A stretch of DNA of 64,000 bases from JABDBL01 sp963845445 (GTDB lineage: Bacteria > Cyanobacteriota > Vampirovibrionia > Obscuribacterales > Obscuribacteraceae): the NCBI GenBank assembly GCA_963845445.1, contig CAWJSE010000002.1, forward strand, positions 868,001-932,000, given 5' to 3'. The translations under genes and the position numbers were made by a program. Of this stretch, positions 31,828 through 41,596 are shown piece by piece (the stretch's first letter is position 1; each line of letters begins with the position of its first letter). The notes under the pieces were generated by a model that did not search any database, was not told the origin of the DNA, and saw nothing but the letters and a program-made list of their open reading frames with translations.

Positions 31828-33066
31828 TTATTTTTCAATCCCAAAAATGCTTCTGCCGCCGTACCGGGATGAAGCTTCGTTTTCATGGTCTATAATTTCT
31901 TCAACAGTCGGACCTTTGATAATCTGCTGTTCCAGTTTCCGCGCTTGCTCATCCAGCCTCTTGATGGCATCGAGTTCTTCGTTTCGGCCAAGATTTGCTT
32001 TCTGAACCGCCGATTTTAAAACCCGTATTGTTTCATCATAAACTTTAATAGGGACCGGAAATGGATGGCGGTCTTTCCCACCATGGGCTAATGAAAAACG
32101 CGCTGGATCAGAAAACCTGTAAGGAGCGCCATGAATAATTTCTGCCACCATTGCCAGTGCTTGTACTGTTCTTGCACCAATACCGGGCGTCAAAAGAAGC
32201 TCTGAAAAATCTTCAGGACCACAATTAATAGCAGCGGCTATATTACCATGCAAACGCCGCAATGAGATATCTTCAGATCTAACATGGTGATGCGCTGACA
32301 TGTTAAGATGAGGCAATGAAAGTTGTTTAGGTCCCGCAATATTTGATTTTTGAACAGGATTTTCTAACTTTGATAATTCTCCTATGATGCGATTAGGACT
32401 GAGTGTTTTTAAAAGATCTATCTGTTTAGATCGTGATCTTTGCGCACGTAGATCGGTAAGATTAATGATTTCGCCCTGAGAAGGTCCTTCTATAGCTGCA
32501 TGAGGTGCATCAATAAAGCTACTCAGTCCTTCCGATAGCCAATGATATCGGCGCGCCTGTTTATTGGTACCGTTCATGCCCTGCTGAATGACAGTCCATT
32601 TTGCATCATCAGTAACAATGAAGCCATGTAGATAAAGATCAAATCCATCTTGAACAGCAGCACTGTCTACCTTTGCAACCAGCCTGCTTGATTGCGCAAG
32701 ACTTTGACCATCAAAACCAACCCTATCTCCAATTGATATAAGTTCATGCGGTGTTTGGCGTGAATATTTGCCGCGCCCGCCGCATATGTGAACACCCAGC
32801 TCGTTCGACATCGGTGTTAAACCACGTTTTAGAGCACCAATAACACTGGTAGTAATGCCCGAAGAATGCCAATCCATGCCCATAACAGCGCCAAAAGATT
32901 GAAACCAGAACGGATGAGCTAAACGCCTTAGAAACTCATCACGCCCATAATGGTGGATAATGGCCTCACTCATAACAGCGCCCAATTTGGTCATACGATT
33001 CGCTAGCCACGATGGCACATGACCATAATGCAAAGGTAAATTAGCGGTGCCTGTTCTCTGAGTCAT
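31828..33066 (-). CDS. DUF763 family protein
   Basis: This 412-residue protein matches DUF763. It opens R-T-G-T-A-N-L-P-L-H-Y-G-H-V-P-S-W-L, then F-G-A-V-M-G-M-D-W-H-S-S-G-I-T-T-S and V-H-I-C-G-G-R-G-K-Y-S-R. A later L-L-T-P-G-I-G-A-R-T-V-Q-A-L-A resembles a helix-hairpin-helix DNA-binding motif. The conserved His, Cys and Asp suggest a metal-dependent enzyme; the HhH segment suggests a nucleic-acid substrate. The function of the family is not established. It is the first gene beyond the 31.8-kb tRNA scar and is read toward it. Confidence 0.82.
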   Translation of the reverse strand: MTQRTGTANLPLHYGHVPSWLANRMTKLGAVMSEAIIHHYGRDEFLRRLAHPFWFQSFGAVMGMDWHSSGITTSVIGALKRGLTPMSNELGVHICGGRGKYSRQTPHELISIGDRVGFDGQSLAQSSRLVAKVDSAAVQDGFDLYLHGFIVTDDAKWTVIQQGMNGTNKQARRYHWLSEGLSSFIDAPHAAIEGPSQGEIINLTDLRAQRSRSKQIDLLKTLSPNRIIGELSKLENPVQKSNIAGPKQLSLPHLNMSAHHHVRSEDISLRRLHGNIAAAINCGPEDFSELLLTPGIGARTVQALAMVAEIIHGAPYRFSDPARFSLAHGGKDRHPFPVPIKVYDETIRVLKSAVQKANLGRNEELDAIKRLDEQARKLEQQIIKGPTVEEIIDHENEASSRYGGRSIFGIEK

Positions 33067-33336
33067 AACTTGTTGATTATTGCTGGTGATTATAGACCCG
33101 CTACGCGTGATCTCATATTAATGTATTGACTTGGTGCCAGTATTACCTGATACACGTAAAGTAAGTGTCCGTATATAATTTACCACCAAAAGCTCCCACC
33201 GCGCTAACGAACAGTTGATTAACTGTAATAACTGCCAAAAATGTGCTTGTCCGATGAAGTACAATTTAGGCGGCATTGACACATAAATATAACAACGAAC
33301 ATCCAAAATAAACAGAAACTCTTGTAGGAATATAAA

Positions 33337-34008
33337 GTGCAAAACTCTCTCCAAATGTTTTCCGTGCTTGCAAAAGGAATTTCGATACTATTATTAGGAG
33401 CAGTTTTAGTCATTTTTGTGGGTTTGCTGGGGCTGTTTGTTTTGGCAGGATTAGTGACTCCTAAAAAACTTCCAGAGAAGGCAAAAGAATCATTTTTATC
33501 GCACAAAGCTACGTTCGAAGAATTACGACAAATGATATCCAGCGAGCCTGTTGCTTATTGTATTGCTGACGATGAAGGACAGCTGACAATCGGACCGTAT
33601 TTTTATGATGGACACCATTGGAGACTTACTGGCGATAGAGCCAATAAGACTTTCTCAATAGAACAAGTATGTTCGCTGATGACTATATCTAAAGAACGTT
33701 TCGGCCAATATCGCAAGCTTCTAAAAGAGATAGGGTTTGCGTCTATTCACAAGAACCTCATTAGCGATAGTGATTCACCATATGCAAATGAGCTTCAATC
33801 TTCAAATAGTACTATTTCAGATAAAGCTTATTTGCATAAACTCATTCATGCAAAGCCAAACCAGTTGTTCATAAGTTTTCGCTTTTCTCCACGGTCACTG
33901 CCAAGCTATATCGACTACATCCCTAATAACCGCGCAAGACCCGTTCGGTATGCGTCTAACGAACAACATTTTGAGCAACTAGAAAACCATTGGTTTTTGG
34001 AGCCTTAG
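33337..34008 (+). CDS. Membrane-anchored protein of unknown function
   Basis: GTG 33337 follows AGGAA. The 223-residue protein has one N-terminal membrane segment (about residues 12-40, I-S-I-L-L-L-G-A-V-L-V-I-F-V-G-L-L-G-L-F-V-L-A). A soluble domain follows with D-D-E-G-Q-L-T-I-G-P-Y-F-Y-D-G-H-H-W-R-L and Q-V-C-S-L-M-T-I-S-K-E-R-F-G-Q-Y. The soluble part resembles no family I know. It is convergent with the GT-C-like membrane gene. Confidence 0.5.
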   Translation: MQNSLQMFSVLAKGISILLLGAVLVIFVGLLGLFVLAGLVTPKKLPEKAKESFLSHKATFEELRQMISSEPVAYCIADDEGQLTIGPYFYDGHHWRLTGDRANKTFSIEQVCSLMTISKERFGQYRKLLKEIGFASIHKNLISDSDSPYANELQSSNSTISDKAYLHKLIHAKPNQLFISFRFSPRSLPSYIDYIPNNRARPVRYASNEQHFEQLENHWFLEP

Positions 34009-34029
34009 TTTATCCGCTCCACCGCAAAA

Positions 34030-35634
34030 TTACTCCTTACCCCGCGTCATGATCACAGCAGTTTCATCTCGATACAAAGTATTCCAACCCATTTTTGTTA
34101 ATTCTTTAGCAATTGGCTTCCCGGGCTGGACAAACGTCCAACCGAAATTATATTTTTGCAACACATTCCGCCATCCATAGCCGCAATTCTCTAAACATAT
34201 ATAGTCATTAAATATTTCGGGATCATATTGAGAAAAGCGTGTATCAATAAAAACATCCGGATTGTCTACATATAGTGTCATCATACTGCCAAACATTGCA
34301 TTGTTGAATACCCTACCATTGGGTTTATGTGCTTTTATAAATTCAATGGCCTTAAAGGGCGCAACGAAGAACCAAGACGTTTGCGGTATGGTTATTGGTT
34401 TATAGATATAGGCAAATGCAGAGCCCATCCAAATAACTACCAATGCAATTGTAAAACATGCAATTTTATTTGCTAAAAACACGGATAGCCGCTCATTGAT
34501 GTCATTCCATATTGACATTAATCTTGATACCGGGCCAGATCGCACTCTATCGTCCGACTGTCGGCTTATCAATTCGGTATAGGCAGTTAGAATAAATAAA
34601 TTAGATAAAGTAAGCAGTTTGCAGTGCACAACTGTCATGAATGATCCAAGGATTAGAAAAACAGGTGAAACAACTCCTATCTTTTTAACCTTGAATGCGG
34701 AGTAATATAAACACAGCAAAAAATAAACCACTAACAAGCTATCGAAACAAAAGATCGCTGGGTCGTCGATGTTTGACAATCCTATTGGTTGCAACTCTGA
34801 TACAGAGCTATTGTTAGGATTACCTATTAAGCGAATAACATATGCCCAAATTTTAAATCCCCATGGGTTTAACCCAGTTATAGATAAGGCAAAGAAGGGG
34901 AGCAGTACTTGCGAAAAGGGAAACTGCGTTTCATTATCTATACAACGTAATTCTACAAATCGGGACCATAAAAGCATTAATATATAGGCAATTCCAATAG
35001 GGAGAAGAAATATATGTGTATTTGTCCAGAGTATTGTTGCAACAAAAATAAATAACAAGAAATATCTGTTTATCGGCCTCAACTTAAACTTACTTGGAAT
35101 ATATAAATAAACGAACACGGCTAAAAATAAGCAGGAGAACATTTGTGGCCGAACATAGAAAGAGAAGGTCGATGCCATACCTAAAACAGATATGATCAAA
35201 AGGACGAGTGCTTTATGACAGTGTACTTTTGTGAGCAAAGAATATGGCAAACAAATAAAAATTAAATAGGCAAGAAATGAATTCAAAGCCAACAAACCAA
35301 ATATAGAAGTCCAATGATAGATCAGATAAAAAACTATTTCCGCCAACCACTGATATTCCACCAAGCTAGTGAATGAGCTTAAAGTTGCAAAGGTTGAAAT
35401 GTTTGCACAAAAGGGATCTACATTTGGTAAGTTGCCATGTTCAACTATCCAATGTCCCATAGCCAAAAGCCAGCAAGTATCACTGTCATAGAACGCTCTT
35501 TCCGCCACCACCCAACCAAAATAAAATAACCATCCCAAAAATAAAACGATAGTGACTTTAGCGACCAATGCACTCACTTTCGCTTCAAGTACTGCTGCTA
35601 TTTTTAGCTTTGAAAGATTCAGCTCCAGATTCAC
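34030..35634 (-). CDS. Polytopic membrane protein, GT-C glycosyltransferase-like
   Basis: The 534-residue protein has about ten membrane helices and a C-terminal soluble part (about residues 430-534). After helix 1 comes an acidic loop F-Y-D-S-D-T-C-W-L-L-A-M-G-H-W-I-V-E-H-G, then V-D-P-F-C, then Y-Q-W-L-A-E-I-V-F-Y. This D-x-x-W-x-x-x-G-x-W-I...D-P-F...W-L-x-E pattern is common to a group of uncharacterised bacterial membrane proteins related to GT-C enzymes, which use lipid-linked sugar donors. The C-terminal G-R-V-F-N-N-A-M-F-G and F-I-D-T-R-F-S-Q-Y-D support the same group. It starts inside the stop of the amidohydrolase gene (4-nt overlap), so the two are coupled. Confidence 0.6.
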   Translation of the reverse strand: MNLELNLSKLKIAAVLEAKVSALVAKVTIVLFLGWLFYFGWVVAERAFYDSDTCWLLAMGHWIVEHGNLPNVDPFCANISTFATLSSFTSLVEYQWLAEIVFYLIYHWTSIFGLLALNSFLAYLIFICLPYSLLTKVHCHKALVLLIISVLGMASTFSFYVRPQMFSCLFLAVFVYLYIPSKFKLRPINRYFLLFIFVATILWTNTHIFLLPIGIAYILMLLWSRFVELRCIDNETQFPFSQVLLPFFALSITGLNPWGFKIWAYVIRLIGNPNNSSVSELQPIGLSNIDDPAIFCFDSLLVVYFLLCLYYSAFKVKKIGVVSPVFLILGSFMTVVHCKLLTLSNLFILTAYTELISRQSDDRVRSGPVSRLMSIWNDINERLSVFLANKIACFTIALVVIWMGSAFAYIYKPITIPQTSWFFVAPFKAIEFIKAHKPNGRVFNNAMFGSMMTLYVDNPDVFIDTRFSQYDPEIFNDYICLENCGYGWRNVLQKYNFGWTFVQPGKPIAKELTKMGWNTLYRDETAVIMTRGKE

Positions 35635-36791
35635 GATCGCACTAGTCTCAGGGCTGTTTCAGCTAAAATAGCTGTTCCTATATGTAATGGTGACTCATCG
35701 ATCTCGAAACTTGGACTATGGTGCTGTCGTATTGGTTCAGTGCCAACGCCGAGAAACATAAATGCTCCTGGCGCCTTTTTAGCAAAGAGCGAAAAATCTT
35801 CACTACCCATTTGCGGATCCACAGTTATAACATTTGTATTACCAATAAAATCTTTAGCTACTTGTCTCATTATTTCAGCAACATGAGAATCGTTTACCAC
35901 AGCATCATAGCCAAATTCATATTTGAGCTTATAGTCTCCTCCTAACGGACGTACTGTCTCACAGGCATTTTCTAATTCTACTTTTAATTGCTTGCGTACA
36001 TCATCATTGAAACTTCGCAGAGTACCTAAGATGCGTACATTTTCGGATATTATATTGCCGCGATCGCTTGAGCTTTTGATTGAACAGATTGAGACAACAC
36101 TGGGCTCACCTGCTTTTATCTTTCTGGAAATTATTTTGTCTACCGCATTTAAAAATAACCCGGTTAATGAAACTGCATCAACAGTTGTATGAGGATAAGC
36201 TCCGTGTCCTCCCTTGCCAGAAATAATAATTTCAAAATTATCGGCATTGGACATTACAGCGCCATCCATAATTGCTACTTTTCCCGCAGGGATTCCTGCA
36301 AGAACGTGTTGTCCAATAACGTAATCAATGTCATCCATTACGCCCTCTTCGATCATTCGTTCAGCACCTGATTTTCCTTCTTCGTCACCGCACTCTTCAG
36401 AAGGCTGCATTAAAAATCGTATTCGACCAGTAAAATTAGTCTCTTTTAAAATATTTGCTATACCTAAGGCACAGGCTATGTGTGCATCGTGTCCGCACGC
36501 ATGCATAACGCCATGATTTTTTGATGAGAATGACGAGGAGACTGCTTCTTCTATAGGTAAGGCATCCATGTCTGCACGAATAGCAATGTTCTTGCCCTTC
36601 TTGCCAATGTCAGCTATTACACCTGTTTTACCTATTTTCTCTTTTACCAGGTAACCTAAATCACGTAATCGATTCGCAGCAAAGAGTGCTGTTTCTGTCT
36701 CTGCGAAACTTAACTCAGGATGTTGGTGTAAATATCTGCGATCCTTGACTATTGAACTTTGAAGAGTTTTCGATGCCTTCAGAATATCCAT
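35631..36791 (-). CDS. M20 family N-acyl-amino-acid amidohydrolase
   Basis: The 386-residue protein is a classic HipO/AmaA-type M20D metallopeptidase. It has R-R-Y-L-H-Q-H-P-E-L-S-F-x-E at the N-terminus, R-A-D-M-D-A-L-P-I, H-A-C-G-H-D-A-H-I-A (metal ligands), Q-P-S-E-E-C-G-D (Glu ligand and base) and V-I-G-Q-H-V. A dimerisation insert follows with G-K-G-G-H-G-A-Y-P-H, and G-S-E-D-F-S comes near the end. Two metal ions hydrolyse an acyl- or aryl-amino acid to the free amino acid. It is cytoplasmic with no signal peptide. All ligand residues are present. The downstream membrane gene overlaps by 4 nt. Confidence 0.92.
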   Translation of the reverse strand: MDILKASKTLQSSIVKDRRYLHQHPELSFAETETALFAANRLRDLGYLVKEKIGKTGVIADIGKKGKNIAIRADMDALPIEEAVSSSFSSKNHGVMHACGHDAHIACALGIANILKETNFTGRIRFLMQPSEECGDEEGKSGAERMIEEGVMDDIDYVIGQHVLAGIPAGKVAIMDGAVMSNADNFEIIISGKGGHGAYPHTTVDAVSLTGLFLNAVDKIISRKIKAGEPSVVSICSIKSSSDRGNIISENVRILGTLRSFNDDVRKQLKVELENACETVRPLGGDYKLKYEFGYDAVVNDSHVAEIMRQVAKDFIGNTNVITVDPQMGSEDFSLFAKKAPGAFMFLGVGTEPIRQHHSPSFEIDESPLHIGTAILAETALRLVRS

Positions 36792-36988
36792 AATAAACTC
36801 TTAGTTCCCTTCACAGCGGTCAATCGACGACTATGCTTTAACCTTGCGGTATTTTAGTCCTTTTAGAATTTTTATGCAAGAGAACGTAAATTCCATCTGA
36901 CATTTGCTATATACTTCGCCTTTCGTCCAAAGCAAGTTTAGCTTTAGCGTGTGTCTAAAGAGTTTGTTTAGACCGTAGGTTTATAGGT

Positions 36989-37864
36989 ATGAAAAATCAA
37001 GCCTCTTCGTATGCGTTTGGTTCGGCGTTTTTATATTCGCTGGCAACGCCTATTTCAAAATTACTTTTAAGAGATACGGATCCCATTATGCTGGCTGGAA
37101 TACTGTATTTTAGCGCCGGACTGGCACTAAGCTGCATTGCATTTCTGAAGAGCGGGTTAAACAAAAATGCCACCATTGTGCTTGGATTAGATAAAAAAGA
37201 TTGGGGATGGTTTGCTGGAGTTGTATTAGCTGGTGGCATACTCGCACCATTATGCTTGTTGAAAGCCATGAACATATCTCAAGCATCTTCAGTTTCTCTC
37301 TTATTTAATTTAGAAATCATCTTTGCCGTTTTAATCGCTCACCTTGTGTTTAAAGAGCACATAAGCAGGCGGGATGCTGGAGGCTTATTAGCAATCATTC
37401 TGGGTGGCATCTGCTTATCCTGGTGCTCACAAACCACTATTTCATTGCCATCATTACTGTTCATGTCTCTTGCCTGTTTATTCTGGGCTATTGACGGCAA
37501 TTTTACCTGCCAAATGCGAAATTCCGATCCTATTCAAATAGCTAGACTAAGAGGATTGATTGCCGGCTCGATCAATCTTGGTTTGGCATTGCTTTTAGGT
37601 AAAGCATTCCCCTCTGATGGCATTCTTGCCAGCGCGGCAGCAACCGGCGCTATCTCCTACGGCATAGGATTGACCCTTTATATAGTTGCCTTACACAAAG
37701 TTGGAACAGCTAAAACTACTGCTTTCTTTGCCAGTGAACCTTTCATGGGAGCCCTACTGTCCGTCATCATTTTGCAAGAACCATTCACAGCAAATTTGGT
37801 ACTAGCTATGGTATTAATGGGATTAGGTGTTGCAATACATTTGACCGAAGCTCGGAAGCATTAG
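36989..37864 (+). CDS. EamA/DMT-superfamily transporter
   Basis: The 291-residue protein has ten hydrophobic segments in two EamA repeats. The repeat-end signature L-F-N-L-E-I-I-F-A-V-L-I-A-H-L-V-F-K-E-H occurs near residue 115, and F-F-A-S-E-P-F-M-G-A-L-L-S-V-I-I-L-Q-E-P occurs near residue 250. This is the drug/metabolite transporter fold, usually exporting amino acids or small metabolites. It is divergent from the amidohydrolase gene across about 200 nt. Co-occurrence with an amino-acid-releasing amidohydrolase would suit an amino-acid exporter, but this is speculation. Confidence 0.88.
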   Translation: MKNQASSYAFGSAFLYSLATPISKLLLRDTDPIMLAGILYFSAGLALSCIAFLKSGLNKNATIVLGLDKKDWGWFAGVVLAGGILAPLCLLKAMNISQASSVSLLFNLEIIFAVLIAHLVFKEHISRRDAGGLLAIILGGICLSWCSQTTISLPSLLFMSLACLFWAIDGNFTCQMRNSDPIQIARLRGLIAGSINLGLALLLGKAFPSDGILASAAATGAISYGIGLTLYIVALHKVGTAKTTAFFASEPFMGALLSVIILQEPFTANLVLAMVLMGLGVAIHLTEARKH

Positions 37865-38130
37865 CAGGAAAGTGGCTTTTTAACAGCATAATAATTTATT
37901 TCAATCTGCGTTGACTGGAGTTTCTTTTTATTTGTCAAGCACTCTAAAGTTGGCCATTATAAATGAGTACAATATATACTTTTCTTGCCCAATGAAATTC
38001 TAGTAAATCGCATAAAGGACAGACTTATTGAACCATCAGTACATACCCTTTATCTTCTACAACTGTTAGCTGCAGGCATTTCTCATTTGAAAGCCAGCAA
38101 GCGTTACAAAAGGATTTTCACGTAAGAGCA

Positions 38131-38865
38131 ATGCCAAGAGATCAACGTTTACTATTACTCTATCTTGTTTTATATTTGGTGCTTGTCGGACAAGCATTTA
38201 CCTCGGAGGCTTTAGCCATCTCAAGCGATCCCTCAGACTCCCCAATATTAGCCAACGGTAAAAGCGGCACAGCATTGCTAGACAGCTTGATGGCAAATCT
38301 AAGCTCGCTTGGCACCTACAAGTATGAGGGGATCCAAGAAGCTCAAAATGGCGGGAAAATATTGAAAGCATCGGGAACCTTTTACTACAAACCCATCGAT
38401 TTAATGCGCGTTGAAGTCAAACAGTTTGGCAGTAAAAGCGGCAGCGTCCTTGTTAGGGATGCTGAAGGAAAAATCAAAGCCAAGGGCGGACCACCAATGC
38501 TGGGAATAAAGATGTCGCTCACACCAAATTCAAGACTCTTGCAAATGCCTAACGGCTTTAGCGCCTTCGACTGCAATTTGTCTGCACTGTACGAACGCCT
38601 CGAAAAGGAAATTTCCTCAGGTTACAAACTGGTATGGGCAGAACAACCGGTTCAGTTAGAAAATGTTGAGCGACCAGCAATCGTGATCGAGTCACAAGCG
38701 GCAAGCGATTCAGGTACCAAAGTTGTCGATCGAATTTTCTTTGATCCAATCCTAAAGGTGCCTGTGCAATGGGACCAGTTTGAGAACGGAAAATTTCATG
38801 CTAGATCGAAATTCCAAAACTATCAGACGAACCTGAAGTTGGATGATTCAGTGTTCACTTTATAG
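38131..38865 (+). CDS. LolA-like exported protein
   Basis: The 244-residue protein has a signal peptide (about residues 6-30, ending A-L-A). It has the LolA/DUF1571 pattern: L-L-D-S-L-M-A-N-L-S-S-L-G-T-Y-K-Y-E-G, G-T-F-Y-Y-K-P-I-D-L-M-R-V-E-V, then S-V-L-V-R-D-A-E-G-K, and a C-terminal I-F-F-D-P-I-L-K-V-P-V-Q-W-D with a final D-D-S-V-F-T-L. LolA folds carry lipoproteins or lipids across the periplasm; DUF1571 members are less studied. It forms an operon with the next gene, 18 nt downstream. Confidence 0.7.
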   Translation: MPRDQRLLLLYLVLYLVLVGQAFTSEALAISSDPSDSPILANGKSGTALLDSLMANLSSLGTYKYEGIQEAQNGGKILKASGTFYYKPIDLMRVEVKQFGSKSGSVLVRDAEGKIKAKGGPPMLGIKMSLTPNSRLLQMPNGFSAFDCNLSALYERLEKEISSGYKLVWAEQPVQLENVERPAIVIESQAASDSGTKVVDRIFFDPILKVPVQWDQFENGKFHARSKFQNYQTNLKLDDSVFTL

Positions 38866-38883
38866 CCACATTGGGAGAGTTTG

Positions 38884-39606
38884 ATGGAATCGAGACAATA
38901 TGACACCAAACAAAACAGCATTAAGTTGATCACAAAAGTAAAGTTTGAATTGTTTGCCGTGGTAATGTCAGCGTCAGTTGCAGCAACACAACCGTTAGCG
39001 ATCGCATCAGACAATGCTTCAATTGCATCCACCGAACAACCAAGTGTCTCTAGTCCTGCTGAAGTATCAGAAGAGAATGCTAAGGCAAGCAGCGACTTAC
39101 CCTTGGACAACATGCAAGATATCGCATACGTTCTGCAAAGGATTCGTCAGCAAGCAATAAACATTTATGTTGAATGCACAAGAAAACCGGTCAAACGTTA
39201 CGATCTGGACATTGCTTCCCTCTCCAAGATGCCCACAGCTCCACTTGAGAACCCAAGCGTATATTTGCCCCTGCGCAAAGCTTGGCTCGTGTTCTTTGTT
39301 GGAACTATGGAACCACTTGTGCAAATCTTGAACGAACACCTCAAACATATCGACGAAAGAACCAAACAAAGTCGCCTACCTAGCCAATGCCTTCCTCAGT
39401 GGTGCCAAATCGTAGCTGAGTGGAAAAATAGCATTAAAGAACTAAATGCAGAACTCACGATATGCGCAGATTTGGTGAATGATTCGGAGCCTTGCAATAT
39501 AAAAGTTGCAAAATCAGCAAGGTCAATCAATTGCCAAGTAAATCAACTTGACAGCATTCTGCACCGGGCCAGCAAATTTCTACATAATAATCTGCCAAAA
39601 TCATAA
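38884..39606 (+). CDS. Exported helical protein of unknown function
   Basis: ATG 38884 follows GGGAGAG. The 240-residue protein has a hydrophobic segment at about residues 18-35 (F-A-V-V-M-S-A-S-V-A-A-T-Q-P-L-A-I-A), likely a signal peptide with a long n-region. A Ser/Glu-rich linker follows, and a helical C-terminal domain has V-L-Q-R-I-R-Q-Q-A-I-N-I-Y-V-E-C, W-L-V-F-F-V-G-T-M-E and paired Cys. I do not recognise the family. It is probably co-transcribed with the LolA-like gene. Confidence 0.5.
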   Translation: MESRQYDTKQNSIKLITKVKFELFAVVMSASVAATQPLAIASDNASIASTEQPSVSSPAEVSEENAKASSDLPLDNMQDIAYVLQRIRQQAINIYVECTRKPVKRYDLDIASLSKMPTAPLENPSVYLPLRKAWLVFFVGTMEPLVQILNEHLKHIDERTKQSRLPSQCLPQWCQIVAEWKNSIKELNAELTICADLVNDSEPCNIKVAKSARSINCQVNQLDSILHRASKFLHNNLPKS

Positions 39607-39768
39607 GTTGCTTATGAACATAGACATGACAAGGCCACCTGTCACGTTGTACGCATTATGATTTAACGCGCCCTGAGCAAAAGTCATAGTGGTGGGCTGC
39701 GATTTTGACTTAGCCAGGCCAAGAAGATACTCTACGACAAGTACAACTTCCGTTTGGGGGACACATTA

Positions 39769-41586
39769 ATGATGACTCTTACCGCCACCAAGAATTTCAG
39801 CGATACGTTGAAAGCCATATTAGATGGTCCAGCACTGCAATTAATTAAATCATTAATCATAACTCCCGGTCCCAATTCAGTAAGTTTCTCGTTTCAGACT
39901 CGTTTTCCTTCTTCTGCAATTATTGAAATTTTTAAATACAATACCGGTAACCACACCAACGACATAACACCACAAAATTTAGTTACAAGCAACCAACTTC
40001 AGCTAGCGGGAGTAGCACGAAACAAAAATCATAATGTTCGAGTACCACAGCCAGCTGATTGGGTACCACCAACTTATCCGGGCTTTGATAATCCCTTACT
40101 TGCCCCGCTAAATCAGGATACCCATTATTGGTTTAGAATTACTGCCGATTCACCATATTCCAGTGTTGCACCAGCAGTTACATTTGGTCAGTTTTGGACA
40201 GCTAAACGTGACGTCGCTGTGACAATCGAAGAATTGATTGTATATCGCTATGGTTCAACTGACATTGGTAATGACGTTGATAATGCCATAAATAGTGTTG
40301 GTAGTATATTTGGTGCCAGCCCGCCAAACCAAGATTTTCATTTGAATCTTAATCTAGGCATTTACGACCAAGTACGCGGATTGGTGGACAGCACCAATAA
40401 GTTATTCACATCAGCTAATAATAATGACGATATAGAATTGCCTTTTCCTAACGTAGTTCTTCAATGCCCAGGAGCGCATGATTTTATATGGATGTTTACT
40501 CATGGAGTAGGAAATCATGGTGCCTGGGATGTAGCACCTTTCGCTGGCCCCTATGATTTTCCGGCCGCTCCCAACAATCCTCAACATGGAGATTATTCTG
40601 GACCTTGGGCAGAAGCATCAACAATGAGCTCGCGCTTACCGGACACCGCATCAGAATTACGTAATCCGATGACCATTATTCTTGATTCTGGCAATTGGGG
40701 TACACACTATGAAGTAATAGCATGGATTAACACTACACTAACTGCTCCGCGTCATGCACCGGTAATTTTTGCAAATCCACGCCAACACCTAACTGCCAGT
40801 TTAGCCGAAGTAGCTATTGAAAGACTGCAAGGTGCAAAGAAGAAGAAACTAAGGCCAGATGGGGAAGGAGCCATTGCATTAGGAAATCCAAATAAAGTGC
40901 ACCTTCTAGTGCCAGGTGCAGGGCGCACAATCTGGTCTCAAACTAGAGACCTAACCACCAAGAAATCACAGGCCAATAATTCATGGAATAAATTAGCTGA
41001 AGGTATTACCGCACCAATAACTGTAGTTGAAGGTGATAACGATTCTATGGATTTAGTGGGATGTGGGATCAATGGGAATGTTTGGCATGCACAATGGGAT
41101 GGTAGCGCCAGTCCAATCAAATGGCATGATTCTGGCCATACAATGAACGAAGAAATTACTCTTATCCGCAACGGAAAGATAGTAGATATCTTTTTATTGA
41201 ACGATGAAGGTGAAGTAATGCATGCTCATCTTTCCGGTGAAACTAAAACTCCAACCTGGAAATCATTAGGAGGCAAAATTTGCTCAGAATTAACCGCAGT
41301 GGCACTGCCCACCGGTGAAATTTCTCTTTTCGGACTAGGAAAAGAAGGAAATGTTTGGCACAATATATTATCCTCTAATGGTAAGTCTAATTGGCAATCT
41401 CTTGGCAGTTCTGCCAACGTTCAATTATCTCTATTGACTGATGGTAAGGATCATATTGTGTTGTTCGCGATAAATAAAGAACGAAATCTTAGTAAGAAAG
41501 CATGGAACGGTAAAGCCTGGAGCCCGAGTGGAGATGAATGGAAAGTATTAGGAAATCTTGATTCACTCTTCGGTCCAGAAAAATAA
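39769..41586 (+). CDS. Fn3-like plus beta-propeller lectin-like protein
   Basis: ATG 39769 follows a G-run. The 605-residue protein has an N-terminal fibronectin-III-like stretch (about residues 25-160: S-V-S-F-S-F-Q-T-R-F-P-S-S-A, H-Y-W-F-R-I-T-A-D). The middle is Trp/Gly/Asn-rich (W-M-F-T-H-G-V-G-N-H-G-A-W). The C-terminal 230 residues are about five repeats of the PLL/tectonin type: V-x-L-V-G-x-G-x-x-G-N-V-W-H-A-Q-W-D-G...W-x-S-L-G-G. Such propellers bind sugars such as fucose or O-methylated glycans. No clear signal peptide is seen, so export would need another route. A glycan-recognition role is inferred. Confidence 0.6.
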   Translation: MMTLTATKNFSDTLKAILDGPALQLIKSLIITPGPNSVSFSFQTRFPSSAIIEIFKYNTGNHTNDITPQNLVTSNQLQLAGVARNKNHNVRVPQPADWVPPTYPGFDNPLLAPLNQDTHYWFRITADSPYSSVAPAVTFGQFWTAKRDVAVTIEELIVYRYGSTDIGNDVDNAINSVGSIFGASPPNQDFHLNLNLGIYDQVRGLVDSTNKLFTSANNNDDIELPFPNVVLQCPGAHDFIWMFTHGVGNHGAWDVAPFAGPYDFPAAPNNPQHGDYSGPWAEASTMSSRLPDTASELRNPMTIILDSGNWGTHYEVIAWINTTLTAPRHAPVIFANPRQHLTASLAEVAIERLQGAKKKKLRPDGEGAIALGNPNKVHLLVPGAGRTIWSQTRDLTTKKSQANNSWNKLAEGITAPITVVEGDNDSMDLVGCGINGNVWHAQWDGSASPIKWHDSGHTMNEEITLIRNGKIVDIFLLNDEGEVMHAHLSGETKTPTWKSLGGKICSELTAVALPTGEISLFGLGKEGNVWHNILSSNGKSNWQSLGSSANVQLSLLTDGKDHIVLFAINKERNLSKKAWNGKAWSPSGDEWKVLGNLDSLFGPEK

Positions 41587-41596
41587 CCTTATTTTG